Source: Viola odorata | Taxonomy: Eukaryota; Streptophyta; Magnoliopsida; Malpighiales; Violaceae | Direction of reading: 5' to 3' | NCBI GenBank assembly: GCA_963691705.1 | Contig: OY829539.1 | Location: 61,168,327 to 61,232,326, forward strand | DNA length: 64,000 nucleotides | Shown here: in pieces, positions 33,339 to 44,697 of the stretch | How the letters are laid out: each line of letters starts with the position of its first letter | How positions within the stretch are numbered: position 1 is the first letter of the stretch | Notes under the pieces: generated by a model | What the model saw: the letters and a program-made list of their open reading frames with translations, nothing else | The model's database searches: none | What the model was told of the DNA's origin: nothing | Made by a program: the position numbers and the translations under genes

Positions 33339-33530
33339 TACCGACTAAATGATTCGGACAGGTGGATATTTTACGCCAACTGCAATGGGCAGCTAGTATT
33401 TTGGGGACTCCGGCAGCAGTGGGCTGGCCGGAGGGGGTGGGGGTGGCAACGGTGGCTAGGGTATCCTATTTTTGCAGTTGAGAGCTTTTTGAATTTGAAT
33501 TTAAAGCGCGACTCCTTAACGAATGAAATT

Positions 33531-33546
33531 AGAATAGAGAGGAATT
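33531..33546. repeat. Right 16-bp TSD of the LINE
   Basis: AGAATAGAGAGGAATT, identical to 21219-21234. Confidence 0.93.
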
Positions 33547-36365
33547 AATCTAATTTGTAATTAAATGTTCAGATTTGTATCATAAATGTCTTAGTAAATT
33601 CCCTATATTTTTAATTGGTTCAAATCAACATCACCCTTAATAAATTAATCAGTATATTTTAACAAATTAAAATAATTGGTGATTGATAAAATAATTTAAT
33701 AATTTAATAATATTTTCTATATGGCAAAAGTGGAAAGAAAATCGGGTTTGCTACATTCGTTAGTCTCTTAGAAAATCACATGGAAGTAGCTTATAATAAT
33801 ATTTTAAAATAATACTAATAATAGTAAATTAGAAAGTGAACAAACTTATAAACTAATTTTTCAATTAAGTAATGCATTTTTATTTTTCAATTAATAAAGT
33901 ATTATTATATAAGTAACTTTTAGTAAGAATTATAAATTAGTAAATAATTTATCATAGAAAAATATACTTAGTATTGTGAGTTAAGAAAGTTAGCAAAAAT
34001 AAATTATATTGTATACACTATATCTTCTTCTTTTTTTAAATGACTTAATATTAAAGTTATGAATAATGAGTGTATATTAAATTAATTCTTTAGATTTTAA
34101 ATTTATATTAATTTTTTTTATAGTATGAAAAATGAAAGAAGGTGATTTTCTATTATGAAATATTCACATCATAATATTAAATTATAATTGACAAAAATAT
34201 TTAATTAAATAACTTAATAATTGAAATGCTAACATACAAAAGAGAAAGATAATTTATTGAATAACCCAAATATGTTAAATACCGAAACTATCTTCTTATG
34301 AAATTATTTTTGTGAACTTTTATTTTTATATATTTTTAAAATTTATCATTCTTTGTGAAATTGGCATGAGAGATAAAAACATTTCCTTGGTTGATTACCA
34401 ACAAGTTCCTCACTATATTCAAAGAGGTTGTGAGAGATCAATATATGTAATGTACTGGTGGAGCTACAATGTGAGAAATATCCTTAAAAGTATGGAATTG
34501 CAAAATAGTTATAATGAGTAAAATATAAGTTAATCTATTAGTAAATATAAATTATATGTTAAATATAAAAAAAAATCTTGATCTATTTTTAAATGTAAAT
34601 TATTGTAAGTATTATTATATTATTTTAAAAATAATATTTTTTATTCAAGTTAATATTTTTTATTTTATTTTATTTTATTATTTTAATTTAGTAAAGAGAT
34701 TGATTTTAAGAAAGTTAAAGAAACATAAACTAGATAAAAGTGACAAATAAATAGAAGTATTTATATTTTTTCTAACATAAATTATATGGTAAAATATAGA
34801 ACAATATTTATGAGAATAATTGAGAAGTTATTTACAAGTATTGACAATATTATCCATATATTATCAAAATAATTTACATTTTTTTTATGAAATAAATATT
34901 ATATATTGTACATAAAATATTTTCTACATGGGTTAATAGTATTTATTTAATTTTAATTATTTAACTAAAATTTGAAGGTAGTGCATGGTTTATTTTTTTC
35001 AGAAAAAAGGTTATTTTTAAAGTTAAGAAAATCATAAAACAATTATAAGTGACAAATAACAAAGAATTTATAACTTTTCCTAAAATTAATTCAGTGAAAA
35101 AAGTTGATTAATGAGTTTTAACAATATAAAAGGATTAAGTTAGATAATTAAAAAGGGATACTGAAAATTAATATTTTATAATCTAATCTTCAAATAGTTA
35201 TGACTATACATTTTCCTCCAATATTTATAAGTTTTTTTTCAACATTTTACCATTTTTATTTATTTTTTAACCACGTGTAATGTTTATATTAAAATGTTTA
35301 AAGATATTATAGGATTTCTAATGTAAGTCTTAAAAGTATTGTGTATGAAGTGAAAGATTTTTAAAACTATAAAAAAATTATGTAGTTTACCCTAAAATAT
35401 GTGCTGGGTAAAGTAATAAGATTTTTTTAAAAACAAAATTGGTTATATTATTGGTTATATCATGGATGGAACACATGATCTACGTCATCAAGATAACATG
35501 TGATAGATACATAAAATATATTAAGTAAATATTTATTGTAAACTTAAAGTCGTTAGAACATTAAAGTTAAATTAACCTTGAGATAAGATATCGTTACAAT
35601 AAGTAACCTTTTGAATCTTTAAATTAAAAATAAAAATTAAATGGCACAAGTCTGAATCCTACCTGTCTATTAAAAAAAAATGTGCAACTTAATATGCATG
35701 AGTCATATATAAAAGTATGAAAAAATATTATCCTAATCTAATAAAAAAATATTTTAAAATTGGAATAGTTTATTTATTTATAATAGTAATAATAGTTTCA
35801 TGACTAATACCTATTACTACTATCATTATTCTAATCCAACAAATTAAGAAAGTATATTTTGTCCTTCAAAAGATATCAAAATATGATATTATTACGAAAA
35901 GAAGAAAAAAATAAAGGACAAATACAATAAAAAAATCCTCCCTTTTATTAAATTATAATCACAATTATTTTTAGACATTTTTTTTAATTATTATTATTGT
36001 TGTTGTTGTTATTTTGTATTTCATGTGTTGCCATTATTAGAATAAGAACTAGAAAGAATAAAATATGAGGAAAAAAAATGCAAAGTGATAATTCTTTTTA
36101 GTTAAAAATAAAAAATCTATAAAAAATATGTAAAATAAACAAGAAATTATATTGCCTCAATAAACTATTTTTCAATAAAAAAATAAAGAAAACTATGAAA
36201 TCCTTTTTTATAACGTATTATTCTTTAAAAAATATATATACACAAATATTAAATTATTTAAGTTTGATTTTGTAAAATTTATAATGATAAGGAATTATTT
36301 TTATTTAGCTAATTATGTGATTTTTTTCATACATAAACATGAAGAAAAATAGCTTTTTCTTAAAT
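33547..36365 (+). repeat. Helitron body, copy 1, right part
   Basis: AT-rich sequence without genes. 33547-33700 matches 37612-37760, 33720-34290 matches 38165-38750, and 35725-36365 matches 38755-39320. The stretch 34320-35715 has no counterpart in copy 2. Small open frames at 34312-34750 show no motifs. Confidence 0.6.
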
Positions 36366-36369
36366 CATA

Positions 36370-39320
36370 ATTTTTAATTAATTAATCTACTTAATAAATC
36401 CATTAGTTATTTAATTAATTAACCTACCTATTAAAACCTAAACTACAAAGCATCTATTTAGGGATTCCCCTGCATTCAACGACCACAACTTCAACTGAAA
36501 TCCAACTACTTTACACTAAAAATATCAAGTATTTTCAATTTCACTACATTAATTATCGGTTTAATTAAAAAAATTGTCAATTATTGTGGATGCAATTGCG
36601 GGCATGCTTTGTATGAGATATTTAATTTGAATGATGTTCGTTGTTGCATTATTAAGCGGTCATAATTAGTGTAGTGGATTGCATCTAATGGGTACGCAAA
36701 AGCAGACCGATTAACTAAGAAATTGGAAATACGAATAAGGGAACTAGCTTGAACTGATCATTATTAAGTTTGGGAGACACCCTTTTAACAGCAGACCGAT
36801 TAATCAAGAAATCGAAAAAACGAACGGAACTAGCTCGAACAAGAAATCAGAAAAATGAAGAAGGGAACTATTGTCTTTAATTTTTCTGGTATCGCCCCTA
36901 GCCTTCGATTTTGTATATTTATATTTAACTCCGATGTATTGATTGTGGTATGAATTATATATTTATTATATGAATCTTATATTTAATTAATTTGAGTCCT
37001 ATATATATGTGTATTTATTTAGTTCGATCCATATGTGTATGTATTTTAAGGTTTTTCCCCTATTCAAAACATATGCAATTTTCTAGAAAAATTCATTTAT
37101 ATGATACTCAATTGAGTCAAAATTGGGAATATAAACTTAACAATAATGTTTCAATGGTATGTTAGTTATTTTAAAAATATAGGTAGTAACGAATCTCATA
37201 AACATAAATAAAAAGTAAATAGCAATTTAAGTAAGCTAATTAGAAAAGAAAACTCCGAGTTATTTCGTTACTTACAACTCTGAATGTTCAACATGGATAT
37301 CCAATAAGTTACAAATATCGAAAATAATTTGAAATTCATTTGCCTGTTTATAATGTGGTTTAATTTATTTTGACATGTATTTATTTTTCTTTAAAATAAG
37401 AGGATAATACATAATCAATAATGTAATTTATTAAAAAATCTATTAATTAAATTAAATTCATTTTGTAATAATTTAAGCTCATGTTATTGACAACAAAGAA
37501 AACTTTAGTTTATTTGATGACATGAATGACTTTGTTAGAATAGGAGACTAAAATTCTAAGAAAAAAACAAGATCATATTTATGTGAAAAATTGGAGGAAG
37601 AATAGAGAGTAATTAATCTAATTTGTAATTAAATGTTCTGAATTTGTATCATAAATGTCATAGTAAATTCCCTATGTTTTTAATTGGTTAGAATCATCAA
37701 CACCCTTAACAATTAATCAATATATTTTAACAAATTAAAATAATTAGTGATTGATAAAATAATTAAATAACTTAATAATATTTTTACCATCTTTTAATTT
37801 TCTAACTATTAGAAAGACCAAAATTGCAACTTTATTGCAGGCTTATATTACAAAATTGAGGCTTATATTGCAAATTTTAAAACTATTGGGTTCAAAGTGG
37901 GAGATTTTGTAAATTTTAGGGTTTCTTTATATAGTTAACCTAAAAATATATTTTTTTAATCAATAAAGTTAATAATTTTTTTATTATACAATAAATAAAT
38001 AAAAGGTTACAAAATAAATATTTTGAGTATATTTTTAATGATTACGTAAATGTATTTTCTTGAGATTTTAATATTTTTTTAGATAAAAACTAGATGATGT
38101 TTTGAATTTCAAGCTAAACAACAACAACAACACAAACTTTAAAATAAATAAAAATTATATCTTTCCTATATGGCAAAGTGGAAAGAAAATCGGGTCTACT
38201 ACATTCGTTAGTCTCTTAGAAAATAACATGAGAGTAGCTTATAATAATATTACATAACACTAACAATAGTAAATTAGAAAGTGAACAAACTTATAAATTA
38301 ATTTTACAATTAATTAATACACTTTTATTTCTGTTATTAAATGACCATTTATTTAATTAATAAAGAATATTATATACGTAACTTTTAGTAAGAATTTGAA
38401 ATTAGTAAATAATTTCTCATAGAAAAATATATTGTGAGTTAAGAAAGTTAGTAAAAATAAATTATATTTGTGTAAACTATATATATATTTTTTAAATAAC
38501 TTAATATTAAAGTTATGAATAATTAGTGTATATTAAATTAACTTTTTAGAATTTAAATTTATATAAAATATTTTTTTCATAGTATGAAAAATGAAAGAAG
38601 GTGATTTTATATTATGAAATATTCACATCACAATATTAAATTATAATTAAAAAAAATTATTAAATAATTTAATAAGTAAAATTCTAAATTACAAAAGAGA
38701 AAGATAATTTACTTAAGAACTAAAATATGTTAAATACTGAAACTATCTTCCTATTATCATCTTAATCTAATAAAAAATATTTTCAAATTGTAATAGTTTA
38801 TTTATTTATAATAGTAATAATAGTTTCATGACTAATAACTATTAATACTATTATTATTTTAATCCAAAAGATTAAGAAAGCATATTTTTTTCTTTCAGAA
38901 GATAACAAAATATGATATTATTACGAAAAGAAGAAAAAATAAAGGACAAATACAGTAACAAAATTCTCCCTTTTATTAAATTATAATCATAATTATTTTT
39001 AGACTTTTTTTTAATTATTATTATTATTATTGTTTTTTAATTATTATAGAAATTTTCCAAAATAAAAAATCTATAAAAAAATATGTAAAATAACAAGAAA
39101 TTATCTTGCCTCAATAAACTATTTTTCAATAAAAAATAAAAAAACTATGAAAACCATTTTATAACGTATTATTCTTAAAAATATATATATACAGAAATAT
39201 TAAATTACTTAAGTTTGATTCTGTAAAATTTCTAATGATAAGAAATTATTTTTCCTTAGCTAATTATGTCATTTTGTTCATACATAAACATGAAAAAAAA
39301 TAGTTTGTACATTTACTTAA
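36370..39320 (+). repeat. Helitron body, copy 2
   Basis: It begins with the TTAATTAATTAATCTACTTA segment also seen near 20303 and follows copy 1 in the same order, with its own extra 37790-38160. It contains the empty version of the LINE target site near 37597. Confidence 0.6.
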
Positions 39321-39324
39321 ATCA

Positions 39325-39540
39325 TAATTTTTAATTAAATATTAAACTTAATTTTTTATTGAGTTTGAATCTTTAAAGCAAAATTTATTAGTGGTTGTTT
39401 TTAAATAATTATATAATTATTTACATTATTTGGAGAACTGAAATAAAAATAATATGAAACATCATTTTACACATTTAAATTTTAATTTATAAAAGTAATT
39501 TACTTAATTGAGTTAAAATTGTTTTAATTCTAAGAAGTTA
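39325..39540 (-). repeat. Inverted repeat of 20800-20935
   Basis: TTTTTAATTAAATATTAAACTTAAT and the following AGTGGTTGTTTTTA block read as the inverse of the sequence near 20840-20935 in the first Helitron copy. Confidence 0.5.
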
Positions 39541-39771
39541 AAATTAATTATTTTAGAATTAATATACGAGTTTTTGGTCGACACCTATACTTGAACATCA
39601 ATAACAATACTAATATACTGCCTACAATATAATTTAAGCTCCATAGTAAATAATTATGTTAATCCTATTTTCGGAGACATTATTAAAAAATTTATATTAT
39701 ACCCAAAATGTATTTGTGTGAAATATTTTTTTTGTACATAAATATTGTATTTTAATATTTTTAAATAAATT

Positions 39772-39806
39772 TTGCACGTGCAACGCCGCGTGCCAAAATA
39801 ACCTAG
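39772..39806 (+). repeat. Helitron 3' hairpin and CTAG end (plus strand)
   Basis: GCACGTGCAACGCCGCGTGC, then 10 bases, then CTAG. This fits the subterminal hairpin 10-12 bp before CTRR in plant Helitrons. Confidence 0.65.
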
Positions 39807-39871
39807 GTATATCAAATACATGATGTGAGCTAAGTGTATAATATAAGTGCTTTTGATTCATTTCTTAGTTA

Positions 39872-39903
39872 CTAGATAGTTGGGGCACGTGCGTCGCACG
39901 GCA
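39872..39903 (-). repeat. Helitron 3' hairpin and CTAG end (minus strand)
   Basis: The plus strand reads CTAGATAGTTGGGGCACGTGCGTCGCACGGC. The inverse gives a hairpin followed by CTAG and a T flank. Confidence 0.8.
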
Positions 39904-39983
39904 ATTTTTTATATGAAATTAAATTATTTAATATATATATTATTTATAAATTAATTTTGGTCATTTGAAATATATAAAACCAC

Positions 39984-40245
39984 TATTTAAATATTGTTCT
40001 AAAGTTATATAATCGAACATATAAATTATTAAGCATATTAATAATAAGTATTAATAGAAGATATAGCTTAATAGTATTTAAATATTGTTCTAAGGTCATA
40101 TAATCGAACATATAAATTATTAAGCATACTAATAATAAATATTAATAGAAGATATAGTTTAATAGTATTTAAATATTGTTCTAAAGTATTATAACCAACC
40201 ATATAAATTGTTAAGAACACTAATAATAATTATTAATTATAAAGC
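39984..40245. repeat. 91-bp tandem repeat, nearly three copies
   Basis: Copies start at 39984, 40075 and 40166 with TATTTAAATATTGTTCTAA. The repeat lies about 110 bp inside the Helitron 3' end. Confidence 0.9.
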
Positions 40246-40278
40246 ATTTTTACAATTTTTCTTGCTTGATCTTTTTGA

Positions 40279-41054
40279 TTATGAGCTCATACTCATATAA
40301 TTCTCAAATTTCTTGTTCTTGAGTCTTGTTCCCTTCCTTGTCTCTTTTTTGCCTTCAGCTTCTTCGTCAATGAGTATCGGTGTGGGCAAAATAATTACTT
40401 CCTCATCTTGTTTTTTGTCTCTTTTCTTTTTCTGCTTGGCTGATTTTTTAGCTTTTTGTTGATCATCTTCTTCTTTGATGTTCTTGATTAGCCTCCCTTT
40501 TTTTTTCATCTTGTTATTCTTGCTTTCATCCTTGTCGTATTGTTCATCTTTTTTTCCTGTTGCAGTATTCAACTGAAGTTTATTTTTCTGGCTCCTTTTC
40601 CAAACTATCGCCAATGACTCCTCATCTTCATTATTTTGTCCTTCAATTGTGGTTCTCTTTTTAATTGCATGAACCTCTTCAACGATAAATATATTTCTCT
40701 GTCGTTCACTCTCATTTTTTTTGTTGACCGTGACTAAGAAATCAAATTCCTTGTCCTTGCAAGATACATTTTTCTATAGTGTGACGACTTCTCTTTTTCC
40801 TGTTACATTGAGAATAATATTAGTATTTTTTATGTAATAAAATTAATTTACTATCACTATTCTAAAAAAATTACCTTGTCGTCAACTGATTTTTTGTATT
40901 TCTTGATGTCACAACCTATTAGTGTTTCTGTCTCATCAAAAAGAACAATTGTTTCTCCTTCTTTTGGATTTGCAGTATTTACACGGCCAATCACACCCCT
41001 CGTTGATTCTATTTTTTTCCATGTTTTTTCTTTAGATTGCCAGACAAAATGCAC
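40279..41054 (-). pseudogene. Helitron C-terminal remnant: Rep/helicase junction joined to an RPA-like part
   Basis: The upstream frame reads PVHFVWQSKEKTWKK and VIGRVNTANPKEGE, which in complete plant Helitrons lies just before the helicase (normally followed by a LRLLLNHV-type block). Here it changes abruptly to TIVLFDETETLIGC, which resembles an OB-fold (DUF223/RPA-like) protein. It continues with VSCKDKEFDFLVTVNKK and a Lys/Glu-rich tail (40279-40614). The whole helicase region is therefore deleted. Frames are separated by stops and a likely intron near 40760-40860. The OB-fold reading is tentative. Confidence 0.5.
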
Positions 41055-41134
41055 AGGAAATTCCTTATAGTAAAAATATAAGAAATAATTATGTGAAAGA
41101 TATTATATTGGAACATTAATTAATGTACTATATC

Positions 41135-43480
41135 TATAAATATAAATAAATAATAAAAAATATATATATACTAATAGTGACATTGGAAAATAAATAAGCA
41201 AAGAAATAAAATTTTAAGAATAAAGTTTTTTTCTTGCCTGTATAAATATTGTCTTGCATTTGGATTCTCAAAACATGTTGTAAAGAATTCTGTAAGCATT
41301 GTCTTCGATACATGCTCCCAAAGTACCACTTCTTGCAAATTTTGATTCTCCCCATAATAGACAGTCTGCTTATTAGGCAAATGTAATTGCAAATTTATCA
41401 CCGGATGATTCATCTCATTTAAATTGAATTCATATATCCTCCATGCAGCTTCTTGTGGAGAGACAAATCTTCCATCTTGAAATTGTTCTATCTCATCAAC
41501 CAAATTATTCCCATCATTTGATGCAATGTATACATATATTTTGTCATGCCCTTTGTATACGTACTTATAACAATATTTCACTAATTTAATGCTGGAGCAG
41601 ATCTCAACATTTATGTGGCAACCATATCTTGTAAGTAAGTAAGAGTTATACGACACTACCCATCGGTTATCAAGCTCTTTGTTCTTCTTAATTGTTTTTC
41701 GCCCATATTGGATAACCATTTTTTCCAGCCACAGTTGTAGAAGAAAAAGCTCGTGGATAGTGAAATCTGCATTTTCCATTTTCCATACAACCACATTTTT
41801 TATTACTTTCTCCACATGGACCATGCTTCATATGTTTGGTCACTAATTGAAAAAGTAAAGGTTCTTCATTCTCATTTGGTATTTCAGCACAAACAAATTT
41901 GTCAAACTGATCAGAACAAACAATTTTGAAACCTTCTTCGAGTATGACTAACATATGAACGTGTGACATTCCCCTTTTCTGAAATTCAATAACATGAACA
42001 TGTGCAGCTACTTTTCCAAATACTTATTTTTTGATAACTTGATCTTTGAGATCTTGAACTTTTGCTCGAAAGACCCTTGCAACTAAATCAGGACGGTTTT
42101 GTGCAAGTTCTCCTTCTGTAAGCTGATCTTGAATCTCTTTCCAATCTGGATTACATGTCATAGTAATAAACAAATCAGGCTTCCCAAAATGTTGGACCAA
42201 TGATATCGAATCAAGATATCGTCGTCGCATATCTCATGGCCCTCCAATAAAAGAGGCAGGAAGGATTAACCTTTTTTCCACTTCACTTCCTCTAGTTTCT
42301 TCTGACATGACACTATCAGCAATACCTTGGTATAATTCAGATCGGACTTTTGCTTGCTGATGACGGAAGAAATCAAGTCTGGTAGTCTCCAATTTAATGT
42401 ACATATCTACAACATATTGTTGGAATAGTCTACCAGATAGTAAAAGTATCGATTGTATAAAAGCTCTAATTTGAAACTTGTAACAATAGTACTCTCTACA
42501 CGATACTTTTGATATTGTAGGTCTATGCACACCTATATGTTAAAAAAATCATGTGAAAATTCAAAAAGACACATGAAAAAAAATAAAGCTAAATATTGAA
42601 ATAATATCATATTAATTAAAAGCTTATCTTCTGTTTCTTGATCAAAAATATTTTCTGCAGAGGTAAATGTCAGAATAGTTGAACAGTCTTCTGTAGTTGT
42701 TGTATTAGTATTGGAAGACCTTCTGCATTGTTTGTAAATATTCTGATGTCAACCAACTTCTCCTTTAGGGCATAAAAGTGGGTATTGGAGAGGATCATAA
42801 CAGCTAAAGTAATGTTTAATTCTGTGGCTCTGTCCTGAATGTGTATGAACAACTATATCTCTTTCAAATGGAACATTAGAATTATTTCCTTCAATCCATA
42901 TAGCAGCAACTTGATCAACAGAAGGTGAGTTATAAACTCTTTGATCAATATTAACACTTGTGTTAATATGGATTTGTAAATCGTCAAGTGAGGAAATATC
43001 TTTGAAGCCTTTCAAAAATTTAGCATATGGGTTGTTTTCCAAAATCTTCATCAATTTCTTCATAATGCTTTCATCCAAGTTAGCATTCTTCATAATTCTC
43101 ATCCTATTGTGTAGCTCATTATCAGTATCATAAAAATAAAGTTGAAAATACACTGGATTATTCTCTACAGGCACCAATCCGGGAAGGTTGTGGTATGCCT
43201 GACCTTGAGCTTTAAAGGTATAAACTCATTTCCTCGATGAAGCAAGTTCTTTGTCATACTTTACACCAAATGATGTAAACCCAAATATACTGTTATATTT
43301 TCTAATCTTTCTACGAAACTCTTTCGCTTCTTCCGATTGTGACGTATAAAGTTATAGCAAATCATCATCATAATGTGTATGCGCCAATTTAACTTGTCCA
43401 TTTTGACAACAAAATGTTGGTGGCTCGAACTGAAATCTTTTTGGACCACAATAGTTACAACTGGAAACATCTTTTAACGT
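41135..43480 (-). pseudogene. Helitron Rep (HUH endonuclease) gene, decayed
   Basis: Successive minus-strand pieces rebuild the N-terminal half of a plant Helitron RepHel. They include PVYFQLYFYDTDNELHNRM, IVVHTHSGQSHRIKHYFSCYDPLQYPLLCP, then YCYKFQIRAF and RRYLDSISLVQHFGKPDLFITMTCNPDW. The HUH motif HVHML follows (near 41960) in KRGMSHVHMLVIL, then CRFHYPRAF and the tyrosine motif KYCYKYVYKGHD (41543-41587), and WRIYEFNLNEMNHPVINLQLHLP. Several stops interrupt it: TGA after GEVG, TGA before RRRYLDS and TAA after VIKK. A possible intron lies at 42540-42660. No helicase motifs follow. The element cannot make its own transposase. Confidence 0.85.
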
Positions 43481-44067
43481 ATGTAGAGGTGAAATAGATG
43501 GTTCAACTTCTATATGTCCTACATATTAAAACAAATAAAAGATTTATTATATAGTTTAATATTAGTCACTCCGAATTAAAACAAACAAATAATTTATTAT
43601 ATTAAAATAAATAATTTTAAACATTGAATCAAATTATTAATTAAATTATTAATTAATCACATAAAATATTTGACACTATCAAATCAAACATTGAATCCAA
43701 TTATTAATTTTAAAATATTAAATAATCACATACCTTGATATTTATAAAGAAATGATTGAGCTTTAAGCAACCAATTTCGTTCTCTTCTTTTAACATGTGG
43801 CACCATCAAACCATTGGTCGCTTTTTTTTTTTGTAGACATTTTCCTACAATTGAAATAAATTTAAAACATGAATTTGCAAGTAAGTGGTAATTTAAGTAA
43901 TTTATTAAATAGTGTATGAAATTATATAAATATACATATATGGATCAAACTAAATAAATACAATATGAATCTATTGTGTTTAAAGGAAAAAGTTGAAATA
44001 CCATGAATCAATACAACAACAGTAATGAGATTTTTTTTTTTTATCTCATGCTTATACCCTCATTCAT
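43481..44067. other. AT-rich Helitron sequence upstream of Rep
   Basis: Short pieces near 43735-43850 could be a first exon of Rep (minus strand), but no conserved motif is clear. Ends at the copia insertion site. Confidence 0.4.
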
Positions 44068-44072
44068 CACAC
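44068..44072. repeat. Left 5-bp TSD of the Ty1/copia element
   Basis: CACAC, repeated at 62830-62834. Confidence 0.88.
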
Positions 44073-44697
44073 TGTTGAACAAAGTTGGTGAATTAACAAA
44101 GCTAATAATCAACCGGGTGGAGATACCAGCTACAAAAGCTGAACTTTTAATTAATGGAAGTAGAAATTACAAATGAGATAAAATATTTATTGCCTTTGGA
44201 TAGGCATACAACACTCACTCTCACACACACTTTTATTTCACTACTATGCCTTACTCCCTCTCTTTTATTTTCTCTCTTGTGCACTGCGTTGCACTTCACT
44301 CTCTTTCTCTCCAATGCACTACTCACTTTTTTTTACTACTGCCAACAAATGCCATGCCTATATATATAACATCTCTCCACTGAGATTATTATTATTATAT
44401 TATTATTTATTTATTTATTTCTTCATTAGTAGGCACCTACCACACCTACCATTTCCTTCATCCTTTTTCCTTGCCGAAAGTGTTGCCGTTCACAATCCCA
44501 TGATGTGAACAAAATCCAAGTAATTAATTCAAGAGTGTGCTGCCAATTTTTCACTCTGACAAACGAAGAAAATGTTGCTCCAATCTTTATGCATGCGTGA
44601 CATTAATTTCCAACTTTGCTGCACCTTTATTTATTTAATATTTTTTTTTTATTCTTCTTTTCATTGATTAATTTCCACGGTGTTGACAACTTCAATA
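44073..44697 (-). repeat. 3' LTR of the copia element
   Basis: It runs from TGTTGAACAA to CTTCAATA in plus orientation and matches 62204-62829. A TATA-like TTATATATATAGG lies on the minus strand at 44357-44369. The stop codon of pol lies inside this LTR (44692-44694). Confidence 0.93.

Larger units (their letters stand above)
21235..33530 (-). mobile_element. L1-type LINE, full length, split by an Athila-like element
   Basis: It is bounded by a 16-bp target duplication. A poly(A) tail (T run 21235-21252 on the plus strand) marks the 3' end at the left. Without the inserted element it is about 5.6 kb, a normal length for a plant L1. It has a short 5' UTR (33339-33530), ORF1 with RRM-like and DUF4283-like parts, and ORF2 with endonuclease, reverse transcriptase and zf-RVT domains. 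ORF2 carries two stop codons in its distal part. It is inserted in copy 1 of the Helitron body. Confidence 0.92.
20100..39806 (+). mobile_element. Helitron-derived region (plus strand), interrupted by a LINE
   Basis: The 5' end reads A|TCTATACTATATAATATAA, the usual plant Helitron start (TC after A). The 3' end has the hairpin-forming GCACGTGCAACGCCGCGTGC followed by CTAG at 39803-39806. No coding remains: the body is AT-rich. Two diverged direct copies of the same body are present, copy 1 at about 20303-21234 joined to 33547-36365, and copy 2 at about 36370-39320. The first copy's 3' end and the second copy's 5' end are not visible. The 5' and 3' ends may therefore belong to two tandem insertions rather than one element. 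The base after CTAG is G, not the usual T. Confidence 0.55.

Noticed and set aside
33420..33470. GC-rich TGGCCGGAGGGGGTGG stretch as an independent element
   Set aside because: It lies inside the LINE 5' UTR, between ORF1 and the exact TSD.
34312..34750. Two small open frames in the AT-rich Helitron body
   Set aside because: Composition-driven (Phe, Ile, Tyr, Lys only), with no conserved motif, and absent from the second Helitron copy.
39984..40245. CRISPR-like array
   Set aside because: Copies are contiguous with no unique spacers, and the sequence is plant nuclear DNA; it is a tandem repeat.
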